This document shows, in pieces, positions 11,761 to 22,766 of a stretch of DNA of 64,000 bases. The notes under the pieces are model-generated. The model was not told the origin of the DNA. It did no database searches and saw only the letters and a program-made list of their open reading frames with translations. Position numbers and translations under genes: made by a program. The stretch covers positions 1,240,001-1,304,000 of the forward strand of contig MU008164.1 in NCBI GenBank assembly GCA_010909165.1. Direction: 5' to 3'. The stretch is from Anthoceros angustus. Its lineage: Eukaryota; Streptophyta; Anthocerotopsida; Anthocerotales; Anthocerotaceae. The first letter of the stretch is position 1; each line of letters begins with the position of its first letter.

Positions 11761-12578
11761 TCAAGCACCAGCCATGCCGATGCGGCCGGCAACTTGGTCG
11801 AGGTCCCTTTGTCCACTCGGCGTGATACGCCTTCCTCTGCAGAAAAAGGACATCAGAAGACATGACGGACAAAAAAGCCTGACAACGCACGAAGATCGGA
11901 GATGAGGCACGGATGCTAACCCTTTCGAGTCCTTGTCGATGATGTTCAATGTCTCCAGCTGCTTCAAAATACTCCTTGCTACGGCGCCACTGCTCTTGGC
12001 GAAGTGCGAGGGTCTTACACCGTTGCTCTTGCGGCCTCCATGGATCTTCTCGAATGCACCCAACCCGATTCCCTGTCGCAAGTAAATCTTTCTCGCCATA
12101 GATACTGTTCAAGCCGCCAGCACCACACTGCAAGGTTCAGGGTTAGAAGCAGCAAACTGGGCACAAACTTCCTGCTGTTAATCAGCAGACTCAAATCCCT
12201 GGAACAAGGGAACACCTCAACAGATACAGTGGAACTTACTTCCACTGGCAGATCGAGACACAAACAGAATATCAACGCCTTGAACGTACCAGCCCTGATG
12301 TAGTACCAATCAGGATCATAGGGTGCCAACTCTTTGAAGGTGGCAGTCTTCACTATATCCACCCAACCGGGCACGTTGATCTACAAGACAAAGCAAGACC
12401 ATCACGCGTCAGGCCAAAGCCGGCACAGCTGCCCGCAACCATCGCAGCTGGAAAGCACCGTGCAGGCAAGGAATTGGAAAAGTGAAGCGACCTTGCCCGA
12501 ACGCTTCAGATGCGCAGCGTAAGCGTTCACAAATTCTTGCGAGGACACACCTTTCACGGTCGTCGCCATGGTCGCCAT
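11761..12578 (-). CDS. RPS19: 40S ribosomal protein S19 (eS19)
   Basis: Structural protein of the small cytosolic ribosomal subunit, needed for 18S rRNA maturation. Exons: 12578-12492, 12380-12290, 12104-11921, 11836-11761; GT-AG introns with consistent phases yield 145 residues, the normal size. Recognised segments are [66 protein letters not shown] and the terminal [11 protein letters not shown]. Two in-frame Met codons, at 12578 and 12569, are possible starts; the second matches family length slightly better. A telo-box lies just upstream, as is common for plant ribosomal protein genes. The gene appears intact. Confidence 0.94.
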
Positions 12579-12617
12579 AGCTGCAAAGACAGATCTCCGA
12601 GAGCCCACATCCTGCCG

Positions 12618-12630
12618 ATTTTAGGGTTAT
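12618..12630 (-). promoter_or_regulatory. Telo-box (ACCCTAA-type) upstream of RPS19
   Basis: The plus strand reads TTTTAGGGTTAT, so the minus strand carries ATAACCCTAAAA about 45 bp upstream of the RPS19 start codon. Such telo-boxes are known near transcription starts of plant ribosomal protein and translation genes. The role here is inferred from position. Confidence 0.6.
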
Positions 12631-12659
12631 GACGAACGATCTGCAAATATATAGACCAC

Positions 12660-13391
12660 GACCTGATGGAAATCGTCTACGTTACAGGTCGTCTCTCGTT
12701 CGCAACATCTGAGAATTGAGCACTGTTATGAGCTTTGGAATCCTTCGTTGCTTTGCTCGCTTGCCGAGTTGTCCCCATTGACTGGTCTTGAGCTGTCTCG
12801 ATGTAGGCAGGCTTGCAGCGTGCGGATTTGCAAAGGTGAGCGTGCTGTGAACGGGAGCTTTGAGGAGCCATTCGGAAGTGTTTTCTTGTACTGTGCTCCC
12901 TCATTGTTGCTGGACAGGCATTTCGTGACGAGCTTGGTAACCGAGAATCTTTGTCTGGCCACGACGATTGTGTCTGTTGTTTTAAGAGGCAGGACAGTTG
13001 AGGGGATGGCCGGTGCCGGCACGGATCTGGCCAGAGATGGTGCCCTGGTTAAGAAGCCCCGGTTTTGGTATCTATCCAATTTATCTTCTAGTTTGATAGC
13101 CGCCTGGGTGAAGGTAACATGTAAAGCTTTGATCCCGATAAGGCTTTGGGATTAAAGTCGCTCCCGATTGCTCCGCAGCCATATCCCTCCGGAATGTACG
13201 AGGCAGACCATCTTGAGTGACTGTAGGGAGTAATATTACTCGCATCTACATAACTTGCAGCCTTACAAGCTCATGAACTCTTCTTGAGAAGGTGTGCATA
13301 GGCTTTGAGGCTACCTACTTCTGTAGTAGGAGTTGGGCGAGGTAGCCAAACGCTTCAGGAGACGCTGGACGAGGCTGTTTGCTACCCAGCA
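12660..13391. other. Divergent intergenic region between RPS19 and the UTP18-like gene
   Basis: Contains the upstream regions of two divergently transcribed ribosome-related genes. Reading frames here do not match any protein I know. No TATA box stands out. Confidence 0.45.
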
Positions 13392-14888
13392 ATGGAATTG
13401 GACCTTGTCCCAAAAGAGAAGAAAAAGCGCAAGCGCAAACATGTGCAAGCAGATGCTCTGTCGAGGCGTGAGGAGGAGGAGGCTGCGCAGCTGCAATCTT
13501 TGCTTTTCGGGAGACTCGAAGATACGGTAGCCGACAGGTTGGGCCGTGAGCTTCAAGACGATGAGCTTGCTGTGGTTCAAGACGATGAGGCGCAGGAGGG
13601 GCCAGTCAGGAAGCCTGCGTGGGTTGATGAGGAGGAAGCGAAGTCCTCCGTCTCCATTTCCACCGTGAACAGGCTGAGGAAGCTCAGAAAGGCTGAAGGC
13701 GAGAGCGTTATGGCCGGGTCGGAGTATGTTGAGAAGCTCAGGGCTCATCACAGGAAGCTTAATCCCGGCACCGGCTGGGCGGAGCTTCCGTTTCAGAAGG
13801 ACGGGACGAGGCGAATTAGGGCTTATGATTCAGACGATGGGTCGGAGGTGGACGATAGGGAGCCGGGAAGCACGGCCCTGGTTGCTCTTAGGGATGATGC
13901 CGACCTTGTGGTGCAGAGCAAGTCCAGGTTGCCGCCGGGGATTGTAAGTATTTCCCGGATGCGGGATGCTAATAGTGAAGAGCCGTCCGGGGGCGTGGTC
14001 CAGTCTGTTGAGTTCCATCGGAATGCGCAGATTTTGATGATGGCTGGATTTGACAAGAAGATTAGGTTTTTCCAGATCGATGGGAAGAGAAACCCGAAGG
14101 TTCAGAGTATTTTTCTGGAGAGTTTTCCGGTTCACAAGGATGGATGGATCCAAGGTTGTGGCTAGTGGAAGACGGAAATATTTCTACGTGTACGATATGC
14201 ATGGGGGAAAGTAGAGAAGGCCCATCCGTTGGTAGGGCGGGAGGAGAAGAGCTTGGAGTCGTTTGAGGTGTCTCCTGACTGCAAGGTTTTAGCGTTTCAA
14301 GGGAACGAGGGTGACGTCGCTCAGTTCAAGGCAGCTGATTGGGAATCTGAAGATGAATGGCAGCGTTAGGGCTATGTCTTTTGCGGCAGATGGTACGGAG
14401 TTGCTGAGTATTGGAGAAGATGGAGAGGTGTACACTTGGGACATGAGAACCAGAAGGTGCATCCACAAAGCTCGAGATGAAGGTGATGTGAAGAGCACAG
14501 CCTTGGGTGTATCGGCGGATAGCACCGGTCAGGCCACCGGTTTGCCACCGGGTCAGGCAGTGGGGTGGTGAATGTGTATGACAGGGACTCTTTTTTGGGA
14601 GGTGATAGAAAACCCAGAAAGACGCTCATGAGTCTTGTCACCAGGATAGACAACGTGAAGTTCAACACCGACTCTCAGATTTTGGCTATCACTTCGCGGA
14701 TGAAGAAGGAGGCCTTGAGGCTCGTGCACTTGCCTTCCTACACTGTTTTCTCGAACTGGCCAACAGCAAGGACCCCTCTGCAGTATGTCCACGCCTTGGA
14801 CTTCAGTCCTGGAGGAGGCTATCTTGCAGCCGGGAATGCTGCAGGCCGAGTGTTGCTGTACAGATTACATTACTACGAGTATGCGTAA
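13392..14888 (+). CDS. UTP18: UTP18-like WD40 protein (U3 snoRNP / SSU processome), frame broken
   Basis: UTP18 is a nucleolar WD40 subunit of the U3 small-subunit processome acting in 18S pre-rRNA processing. The Met at 13392 is followed by a basic KEKKKRKRKH stretch and an acidic N-terminal region. WD-repeat segments typical of UTP18 then appear: PPGIVSISRMRDANSEEPSG, VQSVEFHRNAQILMMAGFD, FFQIDGKRNP, then SFAADGTELLSIGEDGEVYT, and near the end FNTDSQILAITSR and LDFSPGGGYLAAGNAAGRV. At least four frameshifts interrupt it, near 14132-14155, 14200-14212, 14310-14325 and 14540-14560. No intron fits at these points. Either this is a recent pseudogene or the assembly has indel errors; similarity continues cleanly to the normal C-terminus. 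Confidence 0.82.
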
Positions 14889-15064
14889 TGGGAGACAACT
14901 ATGTTCTGGATGAAATGTCATCCTCCTCAATGGAGTAGGTGCGAATGTGGATACCTCGTCGGTCAAAATACGCCTAATCGAGACTTGATTTCTAATGGGT
15001 TGTGATGCCTTGATATTTAGGTTTGTCTTCCAAACTGTCTTCCTCTTTGCAGCAGCATTCAGCG

Positions 15065-16552
15065 ATGTTGTCGTTGCATTTGCGGGATGAGGAGGACGAT
15101 GGAGGCAGCGTGGAGCCGGACGGCGGCCGCAGGATACTGGGCCTGCGGCGGCTGCAGGAGCCGCTGCACCAGGTGGCGGCAGCGGAGAGGGCCGGGTGTG
15201 GCTGCGGAGTGCTCTGGCGGGCCTGCCGGTGGCGCCTGGATCGCACGCAGGGGTTTTCGAGAATCTGCTGGCGAACGCGGCCGCTGCGTGCCGGGATGCG
15301 GACGCGGATGGCGTGACGGTGGAGCCGGTGGCGAGGCAGGTGGCGAGGCTGGTGTGCGAGAGGCAGGCCAGGGGCGTGGCGAGGCTGCTGGCCCGGGGAG
15401 ACGGGAGCCTGGTGCGGGATTTCTTCGCGGGGCAGGAGGGCCGGATCCGGCGATGGTTCAGGGCCTTCGCGGGCGGGAGCTCAGAGCACCAGCTCAGGGC
15501 CCGGCGCTGGCGCGGTACGCCTTCGTGCACCGGGAGACGTGCTGGGAGGAGCTGGAGTGGCAGGGAAGGGGCCGGGCGCAGGCGCCGGCTACTGTGGCGG
15601 CCAAGCCGCATTACTTCAGGAGCTGGACGTGGTGCGGACGGTGAACAATTTCATCCAGCGGGTGCCGGGCTTCTGGAGCTCGGACGAGCTCTGGGACTCG
15701 CTCAGGGACGGCGGCTTCGTCGCCTTGGACACGGAGTTCTTCGCGAAGGAGCTGCTATGGCGGATGTTCAACAACAACTCCTTGCAGGCCTGGGAGCTTG
15801 TGCGGGAATTTCTTGCGTCCGAGAGCTTCTCGGCGCTGGCTCGTCCCGTGCTGCCGCTGGTTAGGGATGCGGAGCTGCTCATGTTTGTGCACGATCTTGG
15901 AGGCGCTTCGATGTGGAGGGAGGAGGAGGGCGGGAGCGCGCGCAGAAGCTGGCTGGAGCAGGCGATGGCGGCCGGAGTTCGGTGGAGCTCCTTGGACGAC
16001 CTCTTGGTGGCCAGCGCTTGCGCCTGCAACGCGCGGGAGCTTCGGAAGCTTTTGATGGACGAAGAGCATCAGGAGCAGGCCTTTCTCGTGAAGCAGGCGC
16101 TGGGGAGTTTGATGCAGATGACGGCACCAGACGCGGTGCGTCAGCACTGGGCTTTGAGGCTGGACTTGGCCAGATCGCGGGACTGGAAGGCGTGGAAGTG
16201 GCTGGCCATGGAAGCGTGGGTCCTCTACAACGAACTGGCAGAGCAGGAAGAACCTCGTGTCGTGGAAACCCTGCTTGCCGATCTCGGGGTTGTCTGCCGA
16301 CTACAAAAGATATCGACGTCGGATAGTGACTATCAGTCCAAGGATGCCAAGAAAAGGCACAAGAAAAGGAAGAGAACACACGCGTCGGAAATTCCAGCAA
16401 TTGCTGATGATGGAATAGTTACCTCTACTTGTTTCAGACTTTCTGTAGATAATTTTACAATGCTGTGGACCAAGGATGATGTGGATCTATTTCTGACAGC
16501 CTACGCACTTGAGAAATGGTTACCTACTACTATAGAAGCTGCAAACCAGTAA
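15065..16552 (+). CDS. Unrecognised plant protein with C-terminal nuclear localisation signal, frame broken
   Basis: I do not recognise the family with certainty. Coding character is strong: a long C-terminal frame (about 15620-16552) includes TVNNFIQRVPGFWSSDELWD and helix-rich, Leu/Ala-rich sequence, then a basic cluster KDAKKRHKKRKRTH that looks like a nuclear localisation signal. Upstream, matching segments lie in three different frames (15065-15190, 15196-15480, 15490-15615), which implies about three frameshifts in very GC-rich sequence. The most likely start is the Met at 15065 (MLSLHLRDEEDDGG). It sits 180 bp after the UTP18-like gene in the same orientation. A nuclear or nucleolar role is only a guess from the basic motif. 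Confidence 0.6.
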
Positions 16553-16599
16553 ATTTACTACTGAATTAACATTTATAAATTATGTGCTCGTTACCTGAG

Positions 16600-17230
16600 C
16601 CCCGTACTCGTTGACGATGAGCCCCCCGCCCAGCCCGAACGCTTATTTCCTAGGGGATTTATCTGGACTTCATAGAATTTGTGCGATTACACGCTGTGCC
16701 CAACACGAGAGGAACACAGAACTAGCCAAGAGCTGGAAGGGCTGAGGGCTAACCCCCGGCACACAAGCAGAAAAAAGAGCAAGGAGGAAGGAGGAAGAGA
16801 AATGCCCGTGGCTGGGGCCAACAAGAAGGAGGCAATGAGCATCGTGCCCCAGACACAAGGTTCCCCCAGCTTGGCCACCCATTCACCGACGGAAGCCAGA
16901 GCCTCCGCATCCCGAACCCCAGTCACCAGTATAGGAGAGAGTTCCAGCTCTCGCTGTTATAGTGCCTGTAATCGAGTATTCTCCGGCTCCGAGAGGGTGT
17001 TAAATTCTTCAGAAGCGGAGTGCTCAACTTGAATAGCTCCTGCGCCCCGGACCAGGAAAGGGAGTCCGGTCTCAGGAGAGCATCCAAGTCCGACAGGGAC
17101 TTCTCCAGTGTCGACCTCCAAACCTCTTCCACAGCACCCGCGGGCATAGAGACACATCTTGGAGTTGCCGCCAGTCTTGGTGACCTGGAGTGGGCGGGAA
17201 CGGCCACACAAGGCCAACATGACTCTTGGG
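16600..17230 (-). CDS. Possible multi-exon gene, unrecognised
   Basis: The minus strand has protein-like segments in different frames: LEKSLSDLDALLRPDSLSW (17130-17060 area), VRDAEALASVGEWVAKLGEP with a following hydrophobic run (16920-16800), and FGLGGGLIVNEYGAQ (16640-16600). Plausible intron boundaries exist, but I could not build one consistent model or name a family. The hydrophobic run suggests one membrane segment. It may equally be 3' noncoding sequence between two converging genes. Confidence 0.25.
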
Positions 17231-17365
17231 TTGAATGTTACATACATAGGTATGTAGCTGTGAATGAGCATGGAGCTCGCAAGAGCTAAACACCTCTCAG
17301 TTTCTTGATAAATGAAGAATAATCACCTCTCAGCTTCTTGAGAAATGCGGAATAATGGATACCTA

Positions 17366-18754
17366 CTACAATATCCAGACCCACCCGGCCACACATCCGA
17401 TGGCCAGTCCGAGGACGAGGAATAGAACCATGGTCATGGATGCAGCTTCTGCATCTTCGACGGGGACACTCTTCGGGGCGGATACCATCAAGCAGGAAGT
17501 GAGGTACCCGTTGCTGACACCCAGCAGCGCTGTGAGAACAGCCACAGGAAGCTCAGTGCGCAGAGGTGCTGGTCCGTGAAGGCAGGCCGCAAACAAAGGG
17601 AAGAAAAGGAGCCTGGCAACGCAAGCCCCAATCACGACGGTGTCGTGCAGAGTATAGTACGAGGTCATGCTTTTCCCCACCAGATCGAACACGTTGTAGA
17701 GAGCCACCAGCAGGATAGGGTACCAGTCTCCCAGTGCCTTCGACTTGACATCCTCTGTCAGGTAGCCGGGGAAGATGGCCAAAGTGACCACATAGATAAG
17801 CACCAGGGCAGCACCGAACCACTTCACCTTGCCGACAACCTGCTGAAAGGTCACGAGGTCCGTGACCTTCTGGGAGTCTCCGTGCACGACTGTGGTGGCC
17901 TCCCGAGCTGCATGCTCCACATCACCATTACTGGACCTGGGCTCACCGTCCAAGAGCAGACTGGCTGCTTCGGGCGGCTTGCCACGGGACCGATGGTACC
18001 TCATCACGGGAAGCTCGCCCATGACATTGTAGCAGACGATGCAGACAACGATGAACACCACGGCCACGATGAAGTAGAGGTTCGCACTGGCCCGTAAACC
18101 CTGGGGCGTCTGCGGGAAAACAGCCTTGGTCGTGATGCGCAGAACGGACACCAGCACACCTGCGAAGGACAGGAAGGAAGAAAGGCACAAATCCGTCACC
18201 GATATGACGATTTGGGTCACAAACAAGCGCAAGAACTGGATTTGCTGACACATACCAGAACCTGCCGTCCCCGCAACCAGGGCTTGCATGTAGCGCTCTG
18301 GGAGCTCGGCAGCAGTGCCGAACAGGCTGGCCTGGACCAGGGCATCGGCCAGGCCGGTGGCCACCACAGCGACATTGGTGCTGAAGTAGGTAGTGGCCAC
18401 GCCTCTGCCGCCGTCCTGGATCACCAGAGCGTCAAGAAGCGGGACCAGGACGATGGCGAGCAGGAAGACGCACAAGCCGATGTTGATCCGCGCGACGGCG
18501 CTGTAATGGCGGCCAAAGAGCGTGAGCAAGACGATGGCCACCAGCGATGGCAGCATGTAGATCACGGAGAAGACGCGGTCGATGTGCTTGCCCGGGTAGA
18601 GGAAATCGAAGTAGTCCACAGCCGTAATGAACACGTTCCATGGCAGCAGGATTCCCAGTCCCAGCAGGAAGAAGATCGAGTAAGCCGCATTGTAGACATC
18701 CGCCGGCGGCTCCTGTGGCTGCCGCGCCTTGTCCTGCGCTCGCTCCTGCCCCAT
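17366..18754 (-). CDS. ENT: Equilibrative nucleoside transporter (ENT/SLC29 family)
   Basis: Membrane protein moving nucleosides across the plasma membrane or tonoplast. The frame is open throughout, with about eleven hydrophobic segments, beginning with YNAAYSIFFLLGLGILLPWN, the family signature after a short cytosolic N-terminus. Conserved TKAVFPQTPQGLRASANLYF follows in the middle, then a hydrophilic central loop (about residues 265-305 of the unspliced frame) and KSMTSYYTLHD and RLLFFPLFAACLHG in the second half. A 96-nt segment (18255-18160) has perfect GT-AG ends, interrupts the conserved GSG-VLVS stretch, and keeps the frame open. It is probably an intron, giving about 430 residues after splicing. 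No frame break. Confidence 0.93.
   Translation of the reverse strand: MGQERAQDKARQPQEPPADVYNAAYSIFFLLGLGILLPWNVFITAVDYFDFLYPGKHIDRVFSVIYMLPSLVAIVLLTLFGRHYSAVARINIGLCVFLLAIVLVPLLDALVIQDGGRGVATTYFSTNVAVVATGLADALVQASLFGTAAELPERYMQALVAGTAGSGMCQQIQFLRLFVTQIVISVTDLCLSSFLSFAGVLVSVLRITTKAVFPQTPQGLRASANLYFIVAVVFIVVCIVCYNVMGELPVMRYHRSRGKPPEAASLLLDGEPRSSNGDVEHAAREATTVVHGDSQKVTDLVTFQQVVGKVKWFGAALVLIYVVTLAIFPGYLTEDVKSKALGDWYPILLVALYNVFDLVGKSMTSYYTLHDTVVIGACVARLLFFPLFAACLHGPAPLRTELPVAVLTALLGVSNGYLTSCLMVSAPKSVPVEDAEAASMTMVLFLVLGLAIGCVAGWVWIL
18160..18255 (-). other. Probable in-frame 96-nt intron of the ENT gene
   Basis: Begins GTATGT after GGTTCTG and ends TTCGCAG before GTGTGCTGG. Splicing restores the family sequence GSGVLVSVLR. 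Length is a multiple of three without stop codons, so a single-exon gene model would wrongly include 32 extra residues. Confidence 0.75.
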
Positions 18755-18879
18755 CCCCTGAGCTGCAGAAGAATCCCCTCACCCTTTCTTCTGCAGCTCA
18801 GCTCTTATGCTCCCCGCCTCCTCTCCGCATCACGGAATTTGCTTTCTGCTACCCGCTATACGACGGGAAGATGTAACTG

Positions 18880-19500
18880 AGAACAGACAATTAGAAGAAG
18901 CCAGCCAGGAGGAAAGAGTGGAGCTGCGGAACTGCATAGATTTGATATGGCAGAGCTCTCAAAACAAAAAAGTAGAAGGTAACAGTACATGCTAGGCCCT
19001 TGGCCTGATGAGGGAAAAGACGGTTTCCTTCCCTGTCTTTTCGCCCCTACAGGATGAAGCTCAATTATTGGCGGCCTGGATGTATGCTATAGCCAAGCTA
19101 CTAAAAATGGGTTCCTGCGGATACAGAATTTCCTCATGCCAGTGGTCGCTCAAGCCTACATTTGCAACCAAGGTGAAATTGAACGCTGTGTTCAACCAAG
19201 ATAGATAGAAAAATAAGGCGACTGCATACTTCTATGTACGTCTCAAACCCTCCTCAAGCTGCCAACCCTCCTCAAGCTGCTAGCCAAACATGACCCTCGC
19301 GAATATGCACGAGGTGCAGCGCTGCAAAACCTGTGGAGAAAACAAAATGGCTGAAAATTCACCAGGCCTAGACCCAGTTCCAAATCTCTCTGGTGATCTG
19401 CTGTGCTCCTATGCGATGCCTTGAGTAGCTTTGTGTACTCTTCTCCCTCCTGTGTGCAAGGTGTAAAAAACCTGTACATGTGTTGCCACTCCTACCTTGT
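18880..19500. other. Intergenic region between ENT and the BED gene
   Basis: Contains the ENT upstream region and the 3' side of the BED-finger gene. A short CCCTCCTCAAGCTGC tandem repeat lies near 19249-19280. No further gene supported. Confidence 0.4.
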
Positions 19501-20285
19501 TCACATGTCATCACTGTCAGACTCTGATGTGCCCTCTTCCTGAGGTTGCTGCAGCTGGAGCTGCTGCTGCTGCTGCACCTGCTGCTGCACCACCACCTGC
19601 TGGGCTGCCATTTCCTGTTTTAGGTTCTCCTCTCTCTCGTACTCAGCCGTCAGACTCTTCATGTCCTTGGGTGTTGGTAAGCTGTATCCTTCACCGAAAG
19701 AGAGAGTTGATCTCATCGCCTTCGTAAACAGAGGATGTTCAGCAACTTCAAACGGAATCCCATGCGCATAGAAACACATAGCCCACTGCACATCCAGCTC
19801 CAGCTTCTCTCGCGACCTGTTACAGGACTCAACTGTTTCCACTGAGTATTCACTGGCTTCAGAGACTCTGGCCTTGTGGCCTCTTTCCCGTTTTGCAACC
19901 TGAGCCCTCCCCGAGTGCTCTTCCTTCTGGTTGAAATGCATGAGTACTTCAGTCGGCACTTTCTTACAAGTGGTAATGCCTCGCTGACCTGTGAATTCCG
20001 ACATCACGCAGTTTCAGATGCTGGAGCCACATGGTTGATCCGCCTCCATGCAATCCATATGACTGAAATAGCACCTACCTTTCTCTACAACCCCTCAGGC
20101 AATCTGTATCAAATTTGTTAGATACAAGCTGCCTCACCTGTCAAATGTGCCCGGATCCTTGTAGCTCCTCCAACAAATTCCTTGTTGCAATACACACAAC
20201 GGTTTCTCCGAGTGCTGTTCTTTGGAGTACTCTCAGGAGGATCAAGCGGAATGACATGCTGCCATTCATCTCCTCTTCTCCCCAT
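19501..20285 (-). CDS. BED zinc-finger protein derived from a hAT transposase, short form
   Basis: Exons 20285-20138 and 19988-19501, joined at GT-AG, code for about 211 residues. Exon 1 has DEWQHVIPLDPPEST and the zinc-finger start CVYCNKEFVGGATRIRAHL; exon 2 gives the last ligand region GQRGITTCKKVP, together a C-x2-C-xn-H-xn-C BED finger. FYAHGIPFEVAEHPLFTKAM follows, the opening of the DUF659/hAT-like region. The protein then ends in a coiled, Gln-rich stretch and an acidic tail (TSESDSDDM). The DDE catalytic part and dimerisation domain of hAT transposases are missing. It could be a domesticated DNA-binding gene or a truncated transposase copy; the open frame and clean intron favour the former. 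Confidence 0.75.
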
Positions 20286-20289
20286 TTGG

Positions 20290-22450
20290 AACTGCACAAT
20301 CCAATAGTTCAGAGCAAAATGTAAATTAGCACCTCAAAGCTTCCTAATACCAAATGCACCACGAGAATCCAACACAAGCTCCTCAACGAGTTACAGACCG
20401 GAGACAACTAGCCAAACAGTCGACAACCCATAAAAGCTACCTGATAGATGGGATCAATCACGAAAATTTGAGCAAACGTTCCTTGCTCAACGGTTTGGTT
20501 CCACGGCAATACATCAGCATAATCTGACTACTACTTCTCATTTTGCCAAATATGCTGCAGGAACTACGCCGGTAACACTAGTAAGGTACAGGGCAGTTCC
20601 TCTATTGTGAGGACGACGACCCTGAAAAGAATACTGTCCCTTCTTCACTGAAATTTCTGGTGTAATAACCATTTCAGACATGACACCTCGTGCTCATTCA
20701 AATGCCCCACTATGTCTATGCTGTTGGACATCCAGAAAAACTTGAGTGTGAGGTATGCGCAATCGGTTATAACTGGCGACGTGCGTAAAACTCAACAGAG
20801 GACCTATTTACTTGGAAATAACCTAAATGTGCAATTGTCATGCTATGCATGACCAGAGAGAGTGGTGCAGGGCCTGCCAAAGAGCAGAAAGCACAATGAC
20901 ACAATCCTAACCCTTCACTCCGACACAATCCTAACCCTTCACTCCGACACAAAAGGACAACTTAGCCGGCCATACCTCTGAGCCTTCAGATTGACAGCAA
21001 CACGATCTTAAAGCCAGATCCATACATCAAAACACAGAACACCGATAATCTGAACTAGCTGACTTATGCACGCACAAATGCTCCATGGAAACTTGAGAAC
21101 AGAGACAAAGGAACAACAAAACACCTGAAGCAACCAGAGGATGGAGCTTGTCGAATGATGCCCAACGGCAACCGCGGCGAGAAGCGGCTCAACTCGGTGC
21201 TGACTGGCAAAGTGAGGCCGCCACCATCAACACATCTCAGCAGATGTGCCAACAACACACGAACAAAGGACGCGCCTTGGCCAATGGTAGAGCCGCCGCA
21301 ATTCCCGGTTTTACAAAGAAAGGCCAGATGCATGCAAACAAGCGACAGCTCAGAAGCATGTCCCTCCACAAGCACCTCCCCACCGCGCAACCCTTGAGAG
21401 TAGATAACAGGGACAGCAGATCACTCCATGCACAAGGGCCTGCCGTCTATCATTGCTGAGCAGCTGGAAGACACATGACCACGCCACAACCAAGAAACCG
21501 GGGAAGAAGAAGAGAGACAAACGGCTTCCAAGAGCTCCCAACTACCAATCCGGCACACGATGCCTCTTCACAGTGATGAACAGCAGCAACCTAAACCCGA
21601 GTGAATCCCGCTCCCTCACGTCCGGATTGCACTATCGATTGTAACAGGCCTTCCGGGAACATAACATAACACATCACAGCCGGCAGCCACAAGAGCTTCA
21701 CAACTTCACACGTTCCAATCCATCACAATTGAAACCCCCGTTGCGCGTGCCGTGCCACATCTGGCCTACACTGCCGCATTCCACCAATCCACCCCAGAAT
21801 CGCAGCGGATCACAACGGAACCACCCGCAGCCGGCGATTCCCACAACCACAAGGTCATTACCCCAGCTTCTTTCCGCAAAGAGCAGGGCGGATCCCCGGG
21901 ACCAGGCAGCACTAGGGAAGCCGCATGAACACCACCGATTCCGCCGCAGCAGCAACCTCTCCTTACAGATCGCGGCTGCAGCAATCTGCGGTGCAGAATC
22001 AAGACAACAAATTGCAATTCGAGCAACTGGCGGCGCAATTGGATCGTGAAACACAGGGGTTGCAGCCTTGCGGCAGCCCCACTGTGCGCAGCTGCAATCC
22101 GCAATCGGGAAAGAAAGACGGAAATGGTGGAGACGAGAAACGCGTCTGAGCGTCGAGACCCAAAGAGAGAGAAAACCGAGCCACAACCCCGAACCTGATA
22201 TTGAGCCTACCTCAGGAGATCCCGAGCCTTTGACGTGGACGCTAAGAGAGACACTCGACGCCAGACCCCAAAAAAATCCTAGAGAGAGGTATTCCACATT
22301 TTATCATTGCGAATTGTCACATACTGGACATTGCATACCTATAGGTAGGTGTGTACAAAGGTATGAACCTGAGAGGCATGCAATCGTAACACAGGAACAA
22401 GATAAACCCTGAATCGAGGGAGAGGGAGAAACAGTACCTAGTCAAATTCT
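20290..22450. other. Long intergenic or 5' leader region of the BED gene
   Basis: About 2.1 kb without a gene I can support. A 199-residue minus-strand frame (22297-21698) lacks any family resemblance and is probably chance or untranslated leader. A short direct repeat ACACAATCCTAACCCTTCACTCCG lies near 20895-20945. Confidence 0.4.
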
Positions 22451-22660
22451 ACACAAGGTAGTTGGAAGGGAAAACCGAAAAGCAGGATGCTGCGCTAGTA
22501 CGCACGCAGCAGGATGCTGCGCAAGTACGCACGCAGCATCCTGCTGCGCTAGTACGCACATAGCAGGCTACTGCGCTAGTTCAATAGGTGCGATTCTTCG
22601 GCAAATTTCTGATAACGTTTTTCCCAGCAAGGCAACTTCTCATCACCTCGGCCCTGCCAG
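22450..22660 (-). repeat. Duplicated 3' end of the REIL gene with an expanded 25-bp repeat
   Basis: The segment at about 22575-22660 is a diverged copy of the last 85 bp of the REIL coding region (22767-22852) including the stop region, and the adjacent GTAGTTGGAAGG segments also match (22460 and 22708). Between them a GCAGGATGCTGCGC-AGTACGCAC motif is repeated and partly inverted (22485-22575). This is noncoding debris next to a live gene. Confidence 0.65.
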
Positions 22661-22766
22661 ACCCTCAACAGAGAGAGGGAGAGAGTGGTCGAAAGTTACA
22701 CAGACGTAGTTGGAAGGAAAAACCAAAGGGCAGGATACTGCGCTAATAAGCAGGCTCGGCGATAGT

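Noticed and set aside
21698-22297. 199-residue minus-strand open frame upstream of the BED gene
   Set aside because: No domain, Cys/Trp/Ser-rich composition typical of noncoding sequence; more likely leader or chance.
22485-22575. Possible CRISPR-like array (repeated GCAGGATGCTGCGC units)
   Set aside because: Units are irregular, partly inverted and lack spacers; this is a eukaryotic minisatellite.
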